Origin: Streptococcus entericus DSM 14446
GTDB lineage: Bacteria > Bacillota > Bacilli > Lactobacillales > Streptococcaceae
Length of the DNA: 51,501 bases
NCBI RefSeq assembly: GCF_000380025.1
Contig: NZ_KB904160.1
Location: 184 to 51,684, forward strand
Reading direction: 5' to 3'
The notes under the pieces were generated by a model that was not told the origin of the DNA, did no database searches, and saw only the letters and a list, made by a program, of their open reading frames with translations. This document shows positions 24,978 to 32,501 of the stretch, in pieces (the stretch's first letter is position 1; each line of letters begins with the position of its first letter). The translations under genes were made by a program, and so were the position numbers.

Positions 24978-26273
24978 ATGACGATACCAGAAGATTATCT
25001 AGGGCGGTGCTTCACCATGCAACAACTCAGCCCACAAGAACGTGAATTGGCGACATGCTTGCCATCAACACAAGAGCACAAGAAACAATTATCATGTGCT
25101 CGGTGTCTAGGCAGTATGGCCTATCAACTCCCATCAGGAGCTCGTTACTGCAGGGACTGTATTACCATGGGTCGGGTGACCAGTGATCAGCCCCTCTATA
25201 CCTTTAAACAACAAGACTTTTCAACAGGGTCTGTTCTAAACTGGACAGGGACGTTGACTCCTTATCAGGAGGAAGTGTCTAACCAGTTGATAAAGGCTCA
25301 AGCAGCCAAAGAAAATATCCTCGTCCATGCTGTCACAGGCGCTGGCAAGACCGAAATGATTTATCCCGTCTTGGAACAAGTCTTAGCCCAGGGGCAGGCG
25401 GTGGCGGTTGTTAGTCCGAGGATTGATGTCTGTAAGGAATTATATAGCCGATTGAAGAGAGATGTTACCTGTTCCACGGTGCTCTTGCATGGGGATAGTG
25501 ATCCGTACACTAGGGCGCCTTTAGTCATTTCAACAGTCCATCAGCTGTACAAGTTCTATCAAGCTTTTGAGTTGATCATCATTGATGAGGTTGATGCCTT
25601 TCCCTTTGTGGACAATGTTAGCCTCTATCATGCGGTCGAGCGTGCCTTGAAACCATCAGGCAGCAAAATTTACCTGACGGCAACATCAACTGAACAGTTA
25701 GACAGGCAGGTGCGTGCTAAACAGCTCAAAAAAGTTCATTTAGCAAGGCGTTTTCATGGGAATCCGCTAGTTGTTCCTAAACCTGTCTGGCTAGCGGGCT
25801 TGTTGGACGGTATGACAAGAGGTCGCCTGCCTAAAAAACTGGTTGCTTACTTGACGAAACAAGCAGCAACAGGCTACCCGCTCTTGATTTTCTTTCCTCA
25901 TATTGCCTTAGGGCAAGAATTTCACCGGCTTCTGTCAGTGTATTTCCCAGAAGAGACGATTGGATTTGTTTCAAGTCAGACACAAGAAAGAGCTGACCAG
26001 GTGGAGGATTTTAGGCAAGGGCGCTCACGTATTTTGGTGACAACAACGATCTTAGAAAGAGGGGTCACCTTTCCGTGTGTTGATGTGTTTGTCCTCTGGA
26101 GTAATCATAAACTTTACACGGCATCGAGTTTAATTCAGATTTCAGGTCGAGTGGGTCGCAGTAAAGAGCGTCCAACTGGAGAGTTACTCTTTTTCCACGA
26201 TGGGGTAACAGCACACATCAACCGCGCGATAACAGAAATAAAAGAGATGAATAAAAAAGGGGGACTAGCATGA
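24978..26273 (+). CDS. comFA: Late competence DNA helicase/translocase ComFA
   Basis: DEAD-box-type ATPase of 431 aa that helps move single-stranded DNA into the cell during transformation, on the cytoplasmic side of the membrane. An N-terminal four-Cys zinc module (Cys40, Cys43, Cys58, Cys61) is followed by Walker A AVTGAGKTE (residues 118-126), Walker B IIDEVDAF around 205, motif III TATST, and the helicase C-domain with SGRVGRS near the end. The start matches the family N-terminus (DYLGRCFT). It lies directly behind the cin-box and overlaps comFC by 4 bp. Confidence 0.95.
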   Translation: MTIPEDYLGRCFTMQQLSPQERELATCLPSTQEHKKQLSCARCLGSMAYQLPSGARYCRDCITMGRVTSDQPLYTFKQQDFSTGSVLNWTGTLTPYQEEVSNQLIKAQAAKENILVHAVTGAGKTEMIYPVLEQVLAQGQAVAVVSPRIDVCKELYSRLKRDVTCSTVLLHGDSDPYTRAPLVISTVHQLYKFYQAFELIIIDEVDAFPFVDNVSLYHAVERALKPSGSKIYLTATSTEQLDRQVRAKQLKKVHLARRFHGNPLVVPKPVWLAGLLDGMTRGRLPKKLVAYLTKQAATGYPLLIFFPHIALGQEFHRLLSVYFPEETIGFVSSQTQERADQVEDFRQGRSRILVTTTILERGVTFPCVDVFVLWSNHKLYTASSLIQISGRVGRSKERPTGELLFFHDGVTAHINRAITEIKEMNKKGGLA

Positions 26274-26932
26274 CTTGCTTGCTATGCCGTCAAGACCTAG
26301 AGCAGTCAACGACTTTCTGGGCTATCCTGTGCCTCTACCAAGACAGGCAGCTGATTTGCCAGTCTTGCAGGGAGCAGTTTGTCCGTATCGGAGCATCCCA
26401 TTGTCCGACTTGTTACAAGGAGCTGACCAACGGGAGCTGTGCGGATTGTCTTTATTGGCAAGAGCGTGGGGTTAACATCAATCATTTTGCGCTTTACCGT
26501 TACAACGAGGCGATGAAGAGTTACTTTTCTCTCTATAAGTTTTTTGGTGACTATGTGTTAGCTCAGCTATTTGCCAAAGACGTCAAAGAAGCCTTGAAGC
26601 CTTACCGTGATTATCAGGTCGTGCCTGTTCCAGTCAGTCCCCAAACGCGAGAAGAGCGGGGCTTCAATCAAGTCGAGGGTCTCCTTGAGGCGGCTGGGGT
26701 AAGTTATCACAACATCTTGGCAAAGGGTGAAGGTCTTAAACAATCAAGCAAGAGCCGCAAGGAACGTTTGGAGAGTCAGCCAAAATATGAGTTGTTGGCT
26801 GGATGCAATCTGTTTAAAAAAATTATTTTGATCGATGATATTTACACAACTGGGGCTACAATCGCAGTCATTACAAGGCTTTTGCTTGAAAATGGGGTGG
26901 AAGAGGTGAAAACTTTTTCACTAGCAAGGTAG
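26270..26932 (+). CDS. comFC: Late competence protein ComFC (phosphoribosyltransferase-like)
   Basis: Protein of 220 aa needed for DNA uptake, partner of ComFA. The N-terminal Cys pairs (CLLC, CQSC, CPTC, CADC within residues 1-60) form zinc-binding modules. The C-terminal half has a type I phosphoribosyltransferase fold with VPVPVSPQTREERGFNQ (around 120-137) and the PRPP-loop IILIDDIYTTGATI (around 183-196). The ATGA overlap with comFA means translational coupling within the SigX operon. No terminator was seen before the hpf promoter. Confidence 0.93.
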   Translation: MTCLLCRQDLEQSTTFWAILCLYQDRQLICQSCREQFVRIGASHCPTCYKELTNGSCADCLYWQERGVNINHFALYRYNEAMKSYFSLYKFFGDYVLAQLFAKDVKEALKPYRDYQVVPVPVSPQTREERGFNQVEGLLEAAGVSYHNILAKGEGLKQSSKSRKERLESQPKYELLAGCNLFKKIILIDDIYTTGATIAVITRLLLENGVEEVKTFSLAR

Positions 26933-26944
26933 AAAACGGTTGCA
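26930..26944. promoter_or_regulatory. Candidate cre (CcpA) site at the hpf promoter
   Basis: TAGAAAACGGTTGCA fits WTGNAANCGNWNNCW with one mismatch (second base) and overlaps the -35 hexamer of hpf and the comFC stop. Confidence 0.5.
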
Positions 26945-26968
26945 TTTTCTTTTGACGTGTGCTATAAT
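26940..26968 (+). promoter_or_regulatory. hpf promoter
   Basis: TTGCAT (26940-26945), 17-bp spacer, TATAAT (26963-26968) with TG one base before; about 44 bp ahead of the ATG. Confidence 0.8.
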
Positions 26969-27012
26969 AAAAACAAAGAAAGACGCCTAGCGTTTAGAAA
27001 AGAGGAATCTAT

Positions 27013-27561
27013 ATGATTAAATTTAGTATTCGTGGTGAAAACATCGAAGTCACCGAAGCCTTGCGTGATTATGTTGAAACCAAGGTTGCCAAGATAGAGA
27101 AATATTTCCATGAAGATCAAGACCTGGATGCTCGTGTTAACCTCAAAGTCTACCGCGAAAAAACAGCAAAAGTGGAAGTGACCATTCCTCTCGGCAATCT
27201 GACCCTTCGTGCTGAAGATGTCTCTCAGGATATGTACGGCTCTATTGACCTTGTTGTGGATAAAATTGAACGTCAGATTCGTAAAAACAAGACAAAAATT
27301 GCCCGCAAACACCGTGAAAAATTACCAACAGCCCAAGTCTTTGCACCTGAATTCGAAGAGACTGCCGATGATGACTTGTTGCCAATTAACGTGGTTCGGA
27401 CCAAAAACCTCACACCGTATGAGATGGATATTGATGAAGCCCTCCTTCAAATGGACTTGCTCGGTCATGACTTCTTTGTCTTTACTGACGCAGAAGACAA
27501 GAGAACCAATATCCTCTACCGTCGTGAGGAAGGTGGTGTAGGTCTCCTACGGATTAACTAA
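27013..27561 (+). CDS. hpf: Long ribosome hibernation promoting factor
   Basis: Protein of 182 aa that pairs 70S ribosomes into inactive 100S dimers in stationary phase. The N-terminal S30AE/YfiA domain (residues 1-95: IKFSIRGENIEVTEALRDYVETK, shown as two parts of one block) binds the decoding region. A linker follows, then the C-terminal dimerisation domain (about 125-182: VVRTKNLTPYEMDIDEALLQ, then LLGHDFFVFTDAE). This is the long form usual in Firmicutes. AGAGGA lies before the ATG. It has its own promoter with a possible cre site, and a clean terminator. Confidence 0.93.
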   Translation: MIKFSIRGENIEVTEALRDYVETKVAKIEKYFHEDQDLDARVNLKVYREKTAKVEVTIPLGNLTLRAEDVSQDMYGSIDLVVDKIERQIRKNKTKIARKHREKLPTAQVFAPEFEETADDDLLPINVVRTKNLTPYEMDIDEALLQMDLLGHDFFVFTDAEDKRTNILYRREEGGVGLLRIN

Positions 27562-27579
27562 TAAGCTCCTTTCATTTTT

Positions 27580-27609
27580 CTAGGCGCGTGGATTGCGCCT
27601 AGTTTTTTT
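27580..27609 (+). terminator. hpf terminator
   Basis: CTAGGCGC / GCGCCTAG with 7-nt loop, followed by seven T residues. Confidence 0.9.
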
Positions 27610-27613
27610 GTTT

Positions 27614-27643
27614 TTGGCATTTTTAGACAAAAGCTGTTATAAT
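27614..27643 (+). promoter_or_regulatory. Promoter of a non-coding transcript upstream of ftsW
   Basis: TTGGCA (27614-27619), 18-bp spacer, TATAAT (27638-27643) with TG one base before it. Predicted start near 27650; the first credible start codon is about 360 nt downstream. Confidence 0.7.
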
Positions 27644-27649
27644 GGTGGT

Positions 27650-27930
27650 AGGACTAGAAAAACACCGCTAAGTCACCTGACTTCGATGAGGTGTTATTCT
27701 AACTCTGTCGGCTTAAACAGTCTAAAACTAACTGGTTGAGCAAGCAAAGCTGGCTACAGCTGTCAGGATTTTTCAGCTGATGGTTTTAGCCTGTTGTGGG
27801 GAAAGTCGTTTTGCAACTCATGATTTCTCTCCTTCAGGTCAATTACTCAACCCCAGTTTATGGAAGCTAAAGTGCTCGTGAATGGATAGGGAAAACTCTA
27901 GAACTGGCAAAATTAGTCAAGAGTTTTCCA
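27650..27930 (+). ncRNA. Candidate structured non-coding RNA or long ftsW leader
   Basis: A promoter-driven stretch with no ORF but dense pairing. Hairpin I: AACACC (27661) with GGTGTT (27690) enclosing AAGTCA-CC-TGACTT. Hairpin II: CGGCTT, AACAG and CTAAAAC (27709-27728) with GTTTTAG, CTGTT and AAGTCG (27783-27808), a helix of about 18 pairs with small interruptions; it encloses AGCTG-GCTA-CAGCT. Hairpin III: GGAAAACTC (27890) with GAGTTTTCC (27921). A further perfect stem at 27960-27985 follows before ftsW. I do not recognise it as tmRNA, RNase P or SRP RNA. It may be a separate small RNA or an ftsW leader. Confidence 0.45.
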
Positions 27931-27959
27931 CTTTACTTTACTTAATGACAGAAAATAAA

Positions 27960-27985
27960 GAGCCTAGACATCTTGTCCTAGGCTC
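27960..27985. other. Perfect hairpin before ftsW
   Basis: GAGCCTAG / CTAGGCTC with a 10-nt loop. A T-rich run follows only on the minus strand, so it is not an obvious terminator for plus-strand RNA; it could be a leader structure about 25 nt before the ftsW ATG. Confidence 0.5.
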
Positions 27986-28009
27986 AATACTAAGAAATGA
28001 TATGAAGCA

Positions 28010-29218
28010 ATGAAGATAAAAAAAAGACTTTTACTAAATTATTCTATTTTTGTCCCTTATCTGATTTTGTCAGTGCTTGGTTTGATTGTGGTTTACTCGT
28101 CAACCAGTGCGGATTTGGTCTATTGGGAGGCATCTCCCTTTGCACTCGTTCGGAACCAGACCATTTTTTGGCTGGTTAGTCTCGCTGCGATTTGGTTTAT
28201 TTACCACTTGCGCTTAAAATTTTTGAGAAATTCTCATCTTCTCTTTCTTGCTGTTTTAGTCGAACTGGTGCTTTTAGTGCTGACTTTGTTTTCAGGAGAA
28301 GAAACCAATGGCGCTAGTGGCTGGTTGCAGTTTGCTGGCAAGAGTATTCAGGCTGCCGAGTACCTCAAGCTTATCGTGGTCTGGTTACTGGCGTTCACCT
28401 TTACCAAGCGACAAAAAGCAATTACTAATTATGATTACAGGGCTCTTACTCGTGATACGATTTTACCGAGGCACTTTTTTGACTGGCGGACCTATCTGTT
28501 GATATTGATTGCCTTGGTTGTTGTCCAACCAGACCTTGGAAATGCGACCATTATTGTGTTGACGTCAGTTATCATGTATGCCCTCAGTGGGATAGCTCAC
28601 CGCTGGTTTACAGGTTTATTGGGCTTGATTGCAACAGCCTCGACGGTCTTTTTAGGCTTAATCGGGCTCATAGGGGTGGAGCTGGTCGCAAAAATCCCGC
28701 TATTTGGTCACGTGGCCAAGCGATTTGCAGCCTTTTTCAACCCTTTCAAAGATTTGACAGACTCAGGCTTGCAGATGGCGCATTCCTACTACGCCATGTC
28801 TAATGGTGGCTGGTTTGGTCGTGGCTTAGGAAATTCTATTGAAAAAAATGGCTACTTACCTGAAGCGCACACCGACTTTGTCTTTTCCATCGTCATTGAG
28901 GAATTTGGCTTAATCGGTGCTGGTCTGATTTTAGCTTTAGTGTTTTTCCTAATTTTACGAATACTCAATGTTGGTCTAAAAGCAAAAGATGACTTTAACA
29001 GTATGCTGGCTTTGGGTATCGGGGCGATGTTGCTGGTGCAGGTCTTTGTCAATGTCGGCGGTATCTCTGGCTTAATTCCATCAACAGGAGTGACCTTCCC
29101 TTTTCTTTCGCAAGGAGGCAATAGTTTGTTAACGATTTCTGTTGCCATTGGTATTGTGCTCAATATCGATGCCAATGAAAAACGAGCCAGTATCCTAAGA
29201 GAGTTAAATCAGCAGTAA
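28010..29218 (+). CDS. ftsW: SEDS peptidoglycan glycosyltransferase FtsW
   Basis: Polytopic membrane protein of 402 aa, about ten TM helices, the septal peptidoglycan polymerase of the divisome. Conserved pieces: IVVYSSTSA near the N-terminus, SGASGWLQFAGKSIQAAEYLKL (shown as the family signature around residues 100-121), and the C-terminal STGVTFPFLSQGGNSLL around residue 362. The ribosome site before this ATG is weak, so the start could be off by a few codons. From memory, ppc precedes ftsW in several streptococci; here a non-coding structured stretch is found instead. Confidence 0.92.
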   Translation: MKIKKRLLLNYSIFVPYLILSVLGLIVVYSSTSADLVYWEASPFALVRNQTIFWLVSLAAIWFIYHLRLKFLRNSHLLFLAVLVELVLLVLTLFSGEETNGASGWLQFAGKSIQAAEYLKLIVVWLLAFTFTKRQKAITNYDYRALTRDTILPRHFFDWRTYLLILIALVVVQPDLGNATIIVLTSVIMYALSGIAHRWFTGLLGLIATASTVFLGLIGLIGVELVAKIPLFGHVAKRFAAFFNPFKDLTDSGLQMAHSYYAMSNGGWFGRGLGNSIEKNGYLPEAHTDFVFSIVIEEFGLIGAGLILALVFFLILRILNVGLKAKDDFNSMLALGIGAMLLVQVFVNVGGISGLIPSTGVTFPFLSQGGNSLLTISVAIGIVLNIDANEKRASILRELNQQ

Positions 29219-29242
29219 AATTCGCTACGGCGAATTTTTTTG
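29217..29242 (+). terminator. ftsW terminator
   Basis: AAAATTCGC-TACG-GCGAATTTT followed by a T-run; the left arm begins in the ftsW stop codon. Confidence 0.85.
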
Positions 29243-29268
29243 TAACCAACAGAACTTCTTATTCGTTA
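29241..29268 (+). promoter_or_regulatory. Possible ECF-type promoter of the sigma/anti-sigma operon
   Basis: TGTAAC (29241-29246), 17 bp, CGTTA (29264-29268). This resembles the AAC-type -35 and CGT-type -10 of SigM/SigW-like promoters and would allow autoregulation. No good SigA promoter is seen in the same gap. Confidence 0.4.
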
Positions 29269-29403
29269 TCTTAGTGAAGAGGAGCTAGCGAAGGATTGCC
29301 AGAAATTAAAACCTAGCGCTACTTGATGTTAGAGCTCGCATCAGTAGCGATAAATCTGGTAAATCATGTAGCTACTTTCAACCATCAGAAAGGAGGTGAG
29401 CCT

Positions 29404-29913
29404 ATCCGCTTAGATGATTATGAAGAAGCTGTTCTTGTGATTGCACAAGAAATTAGCTTTTATCTCCAAAAATCAGGTGCCAGTCAGGCAGACAGTCAGG
29501 ACATTGCCCAGGACGTTTTGGTTAAAATCCTTGAGACGGACATTGTTCTGCCTTATGACAAGCTACGGGCTTGGTTGTACCGCTCAGCTATCCGCGCTTA
29601 TATCGATAGATACCGTAGAGATAAGCGTTATCATGAGATCTTGCAGACCGAGTTTTTTAAGCCCGACCAGCTGACCGTCTATGATAGAGAAGATTATGAT
29701 TACCTTTATCAGGCCATATCTAGCCTACCAGAGAAGTTTGTGCTGGTGCTTGATGCTTATTATTTTCAGGACTTGTCCGTCAAGGAAACGGCTCATCTAC
29801 TGGGTATCAGTCAGGCACAGGTCAAGGTCACCCTTTACCGTGCCAGAAAGGCCCTAAGGGCTCGCCTAGAAGCTCAAGGACTTGATGGTAGCCTCCTTAA
29901 CTCACTCCATTAA
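29404..29913 (+). CDS. ECF-type sigma-70 family factor (SigM-like), probable ATC start
   Basis: Small sigma factor with only regions 2 and 4. Region 2 spans about residues 8-75 from this start (SQDIAQDVLVKIL, then LRAWLYRSAIRAYIDRYRRD). Region 4 has SLPEKFVLVLDAYYFQDLS and the helix-turn-helix VKETAHLLGISQAQVKVTLY. Start choice: AAGGAGGTGA (29390-29399), a full anti-SD match, is followed after 4 bp by in-frame ATC at 29404, and the residues after it (IRLDDYEEAV) are where region 2 should begin. Canonical in-frame codons at 29323 (TTG) and 29326 (ATG) lie inside a hairpin and lack ribosome sites. The anti-sigma gene follows after 14 bp. It should recruit RNA polymerase to envelope-stress promoters. 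Confidence 0.72.
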   Translation: MRLDDYEEAVLVIAQEISFYLQKSGASQADSQDIAQDVLVKILETDIVLPYDKLRAWLYRSAIRAYIDRYRRDKRYHEILQTEFFKPDQLTVYDREDYDYLYQAISSLPEKFVLVLDAYYFQDLSVKETAHLLGISQAQVKVTLYRARKALRARLEAQGLDGSLLNSLH

Positions 29914-29927
29914 CGAAAGGAAACATC

Positions 29928-30998
29928 ATGAAAACATTTGAAATTATTACTAAGAAAAATAAGCGCAAACACCTGCTAAAAACGGCAGTTTTAGCAGCAC
30001 TAGGCAGTAGTGCTGCCCTTCTAGCACTTAACTTTGGATTGAGCGAATTAACGGCTCGAAACGGTCAGCACGTTCGTGACTACTATCAACTTATGGCGGA
30101 AGTCAGCCAGCCTAACATTGATTATAAAGCAGCCTATTTTAACCCAACCTCCCAGTACACAGGGACCTTTCATGTCGACCAGACTAAGGACATTGCAGGG
30201 ATAGAAGTGCCCTATGGGACCTTGGAACTTCCTTACAGCCTTAGACCCTTGTTCTGGGGGCGGTCGTCTACTGGTTATTCAGATAAAACAGGCACTGCCA
30301 CCTACACTTATGGCGAAGGTTACAAGATGCCACATTTCTTTAATACCGCTTACCAGTATACGGGAGAAACCCATCACCAACTGACTCAGGACATCAGCTT
30401 GCTTCCTCAGATGAGTGGTCAGGCTGTTGAGATGGCGGTCACCTTTGATAAGCCTTATACTTTTGAGGAAATAGCAGAGCTGATTCCTAATAACCTCAAA
30501 ATCAACTGGTACTGGATCGGCACTCGGTCTAATTATGATACCGCAGGGATGAATCGTGATTTGTTTGGGTTTGAAGGCGACACCGATACGCCTAGGTCTT
30601 ATCAACAGCAGCAAGAGGATGAGAAGAATACTAAAGGCATGACTCCAGAAGAGATTGAAGCCTACTACAAAGACCGTGTCGGTCAAAAACCTGCCTCAGC
30701 TCAAGAAGGCTTTGCCAACAGTTATAGTTTCTTTGTCGCCTATCTTAACCAAGCTCTCGCTAAAGGTTGGCTAGGTTCAACCTATGGTGGACCTGACGGT
30801 GAGCAGATGAGTACAAAGGAAGACGTAGAGACTTACCTCAAGGCAAATCCAGATGCTCAAACAGCTAAATTTGCAGGTGTCATCCTAACCGGTCGAGCAG
30901 AAAACTTTGCCTCCCTTGAGAAAGCTGACTGGATTTTTGGCTCAAACATCGGTCATCATGTCCAAATTCAACCTTATCACACGCTTGATGTAGAATAA
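29928..30998 (+). CDS. Membrane anti-sigma factor, Sigma_reg N/C (YhdL-like) family
   Basis: Protein of 356 aa with a cytoplasmic N-terminal tail (residues 1-17), one TM helix (about 18-40) and a large extracellular region. It resembles the sigma-factor regulator proteins such as Bacillus YhdL, which hold SigM inactive at the membrane. The extracellular part contains the family-like block AVEMAVTFDKPYTFEEIAEL around residues 165-184 and INWYWIGTR at 194-202. Immediate downstream linkage to the ECF sigma gene, with GAAAGGAAA before the ATG, supports the pairing. The sensed signal is unknown. The family call is from overall layout and similarity, not from a search. Confidence 0.75.
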   Translation: MKTFEIITKKNKRKHLLKTAVLAALGSSAALLALNFGLSELTARNGQHVRDYYQLMAEVSQPNIDYKAAYFNPTSQYTGTFHVDQTKDIAGIEVPYGTLELPYSLRPLFWGRSSTGYSDKTGTATYTYGEGYKMPHFFNTAYQYTGETHHQLTQDISLLPQMSGQAVEMAVTFDKPYTFEEIAELIPNNLKINWYWIGTRSNYDTAGMNRDLFGFEGDTDTPRSYQQQQEDEKNTKGMTPEEIEAYYKDRVGQKPASAQEGFANSYSFFVAYLNQALAKGWLGSTYGGPDGEQMSTKEDVETYLKANPDAQTAKFAGVILTGRAENFASLEKADWIFGSNIGHHVQIQPYHTLDVE

Positions 30999-31021
30999 TT
31001 TCGGAAAAGAACACAAAACAC

Positions 31022-31049
31022 TTGCAATTTCTAGCTAATCTGGTAGAAT
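31022..31049 (+). promoter_or_regulatory. tuf promoter
   Basis: TTGCAA (31022-31027), 16-bp spacer, TAGAAT (31044-31049) with TG one base before. A stem TAGACTGT / ACGGTCTA (one G-U pair) lies in the leader. Confidence 0.7.
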
Positions 31050-31122
31050 AGTAAAGTAAGGTTAGACTGTATTGCCTACGGTCTATCTATAAAATATATT
31101 TTATATGGAGGCTTTTCCTACA

Positions 31123-32319
31123 ATGGCAAAAGAAAAATACGATCGTAGCAAACCCCACGTTAACGTCGGTACTATCGGACACGTTGACCACGGTAAAACT
31201 ACTTTGACTGCAGCTATCACAACTGTATTGGCACGTCGCTTGCCGTCATCAGTTAACCAACCAAAAGACTATGCGTCTATCGATGCTGCTCCAGAAGAGC
31301 GCGAGCGCGGTATCACTATCAACACTGCACACGTTGAGTACGAAACTGAATCACGCCACTACGCTCACATCGACGCTCCAGGACACGCGGACTACGTTAA
31401 AAACATGATCACTGGTGCTGCTCAGATGGATGGTGCGATCCTCGTAGTAGCTTCTACTGACGGTCCTATGCCACAAACTCGTGAGCACATCTTGCTTTCT
31501 CGTCAGGTAGGCGTTAAACACCTTATCGTTTTCATGAACAAGATTGACCTTGTTGATGACGAAGAGCTTCTTGAGTTGGTTGAAATGGAAATCCGTGACC
31601 TTCTTTCAGAGTACGACTTCCCAGGTGATGACCTTCCAGTTATCCAAGGTTCAGCTCTTAAAGCCCTTGAAGGTGATGAGAAGTACGAAGACATCGTTAT
31701 GGAATTGATGGCTACAGTTGATAGCTACATTCCAGAACCAGAGCGTGACACTGACAAGCCACTCTTGTTGCCAGTTGAGGACGTGTTCTCAATCACTGGT
31801 CGTGGTACAGTAGCTTCAGGTCGTATCGACCGTGGTACTGTTCGTGTCAACGACGAAATCGAAATCGTTGGTATCACTGAAGAAACTCGTAAAGCTATCG
31901 TAACAGGTGTTGAAATGTTCCGTAAGCAACTTGACGAAGGTCTTGCTGGAGATAACGTTGGTATCCTTCTTCGTGGTGTACAACGTGATGAAATCGAGCG
32001 TGGACAAGTTATCGCTAAACCAGGCTCAATCAAGCCACACACTAAATTCAAAGGTGAGGTTTATATCCTTACTAAAGAAGAAGGTGGTCGTCATACACCA
32101 TTCTTCAACAACTACCGTCCACAGTTCTACTTCCGTACAACTGACGTGACAGGTTCAATCGAATTGCCTGCTGGTACTGAAATGGTAATGCCTGGTGATA
32201 ACGTGACAATCGACGTTGAGTTGATCCACCCAATCGCCGTTGAGCAAGGTACTACATTCTCTATCCGTGAGGGTGGCCGTACTGTTGGTTCAGGTATCGT
32301 TTCTTCAATCGAAGCCTAA
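31123..32319 (+). CDS. tuf: Elongation factor Tu
   Basis: GTPase of 398 aa delivering aminoacyl-tRNA to the ribosome. Start at 31123 ([20 protein letters not shown]); an in-frame ATG at 31105 would add six residues but overlaps the GGAGG ribosome site. G1 [11 protein letters not shown]2 RGITI, G3 DAPGHADY, G4 [10 protein letters not shown] and G5 SALKALEG are all present, followed by domains II and III ending SGIVSSIEA. Codon choice is strongly biased, as expected for a highly expressed gene. Single-gene unit with its own promoter and a perfect terminator. Confidence 0.98.
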   Translation: MAKEKYDRSKPHVNVGTIGHVDHGKTTLTAAITTVLARRLPSSVNQPKDYASIDAAPEERERGITINTAHVEYETESRHYAHIDAPGHADYVKNMITGAAQMDGAILVVASTDGPMPQTREHILLSRQVGVKHLIVFMNKIDLVDDEELLELVEMEIRDLLSEYDFPGDDLPVIQGSALKALEGDEKYEDIVMELMATVDSYIPEPERDTDKPLLLPVEDVFSITGRGTVASGRIDRGTVRVNDEIEIVGITEETRKAIVTGVEMFRKQLDEGLAGDNVGILLRGVQRDEIERGQVIAKPGSIKPHTKFKGEVYILTKEEGGRHTPFFNNYRPQFYFRTTDVTGSIELPAGTEMVMPGDNVTIDVELIHPIAVEQGTTFSIREGGRTVGSGIVSSIEA

Positions 32320-32349
32320 TCGATTTGCGAATAAATTAAGTCAGACCTT

Positions 32350-32379
32350 GAAAAAGACCCAATTGGGTCTTTTTCTTGT
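32350..32379 (+). terminator. tuf terminator
   Basis: Perfect 11-bp stem GAAAAAGACCC / GGGTCTTTTTC with loop AATT, ending in a T-rich run. Confidence 0.9.
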
Positions 32380-32418
32380 CTATTACCTCACAAAAAACTT
32401 TCTTGCTTGAGAGAAATA

Positions 32419-32427
32419 TGGTAAAAT
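32419..32427 (+). promoter_or_regulatory. Extended -10 promoter of tpiA
   Basis: TGG-TAAAAT at 32419-32427, about 75 bp before the ATG; the -35 is poor (TTTCTT region). Confidence 0.55.
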
Positions 32428-32501
32428 AGAAGGGTAATATTCTGTGAAAAATGATTAAAACATCTCATGGAATAAAGAAAAATAAGAAAGAGGTATGTGA
32501 C

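Noticed and set aside
27722..27789. CTAAAAC/GTTTTAG arms as CRISPR repeat or tracrRNA
   Set aside because: No repeat array, no cas genes, and the pairing partner is local; simple hairpin explains it.
27795..27812. GGGGAAAGTCG in the structured RNA as RNase P core (GAGGAAAGTCC)
   Set aside because: Only a partial match, and the rest of the conserved RNase P core is not present.
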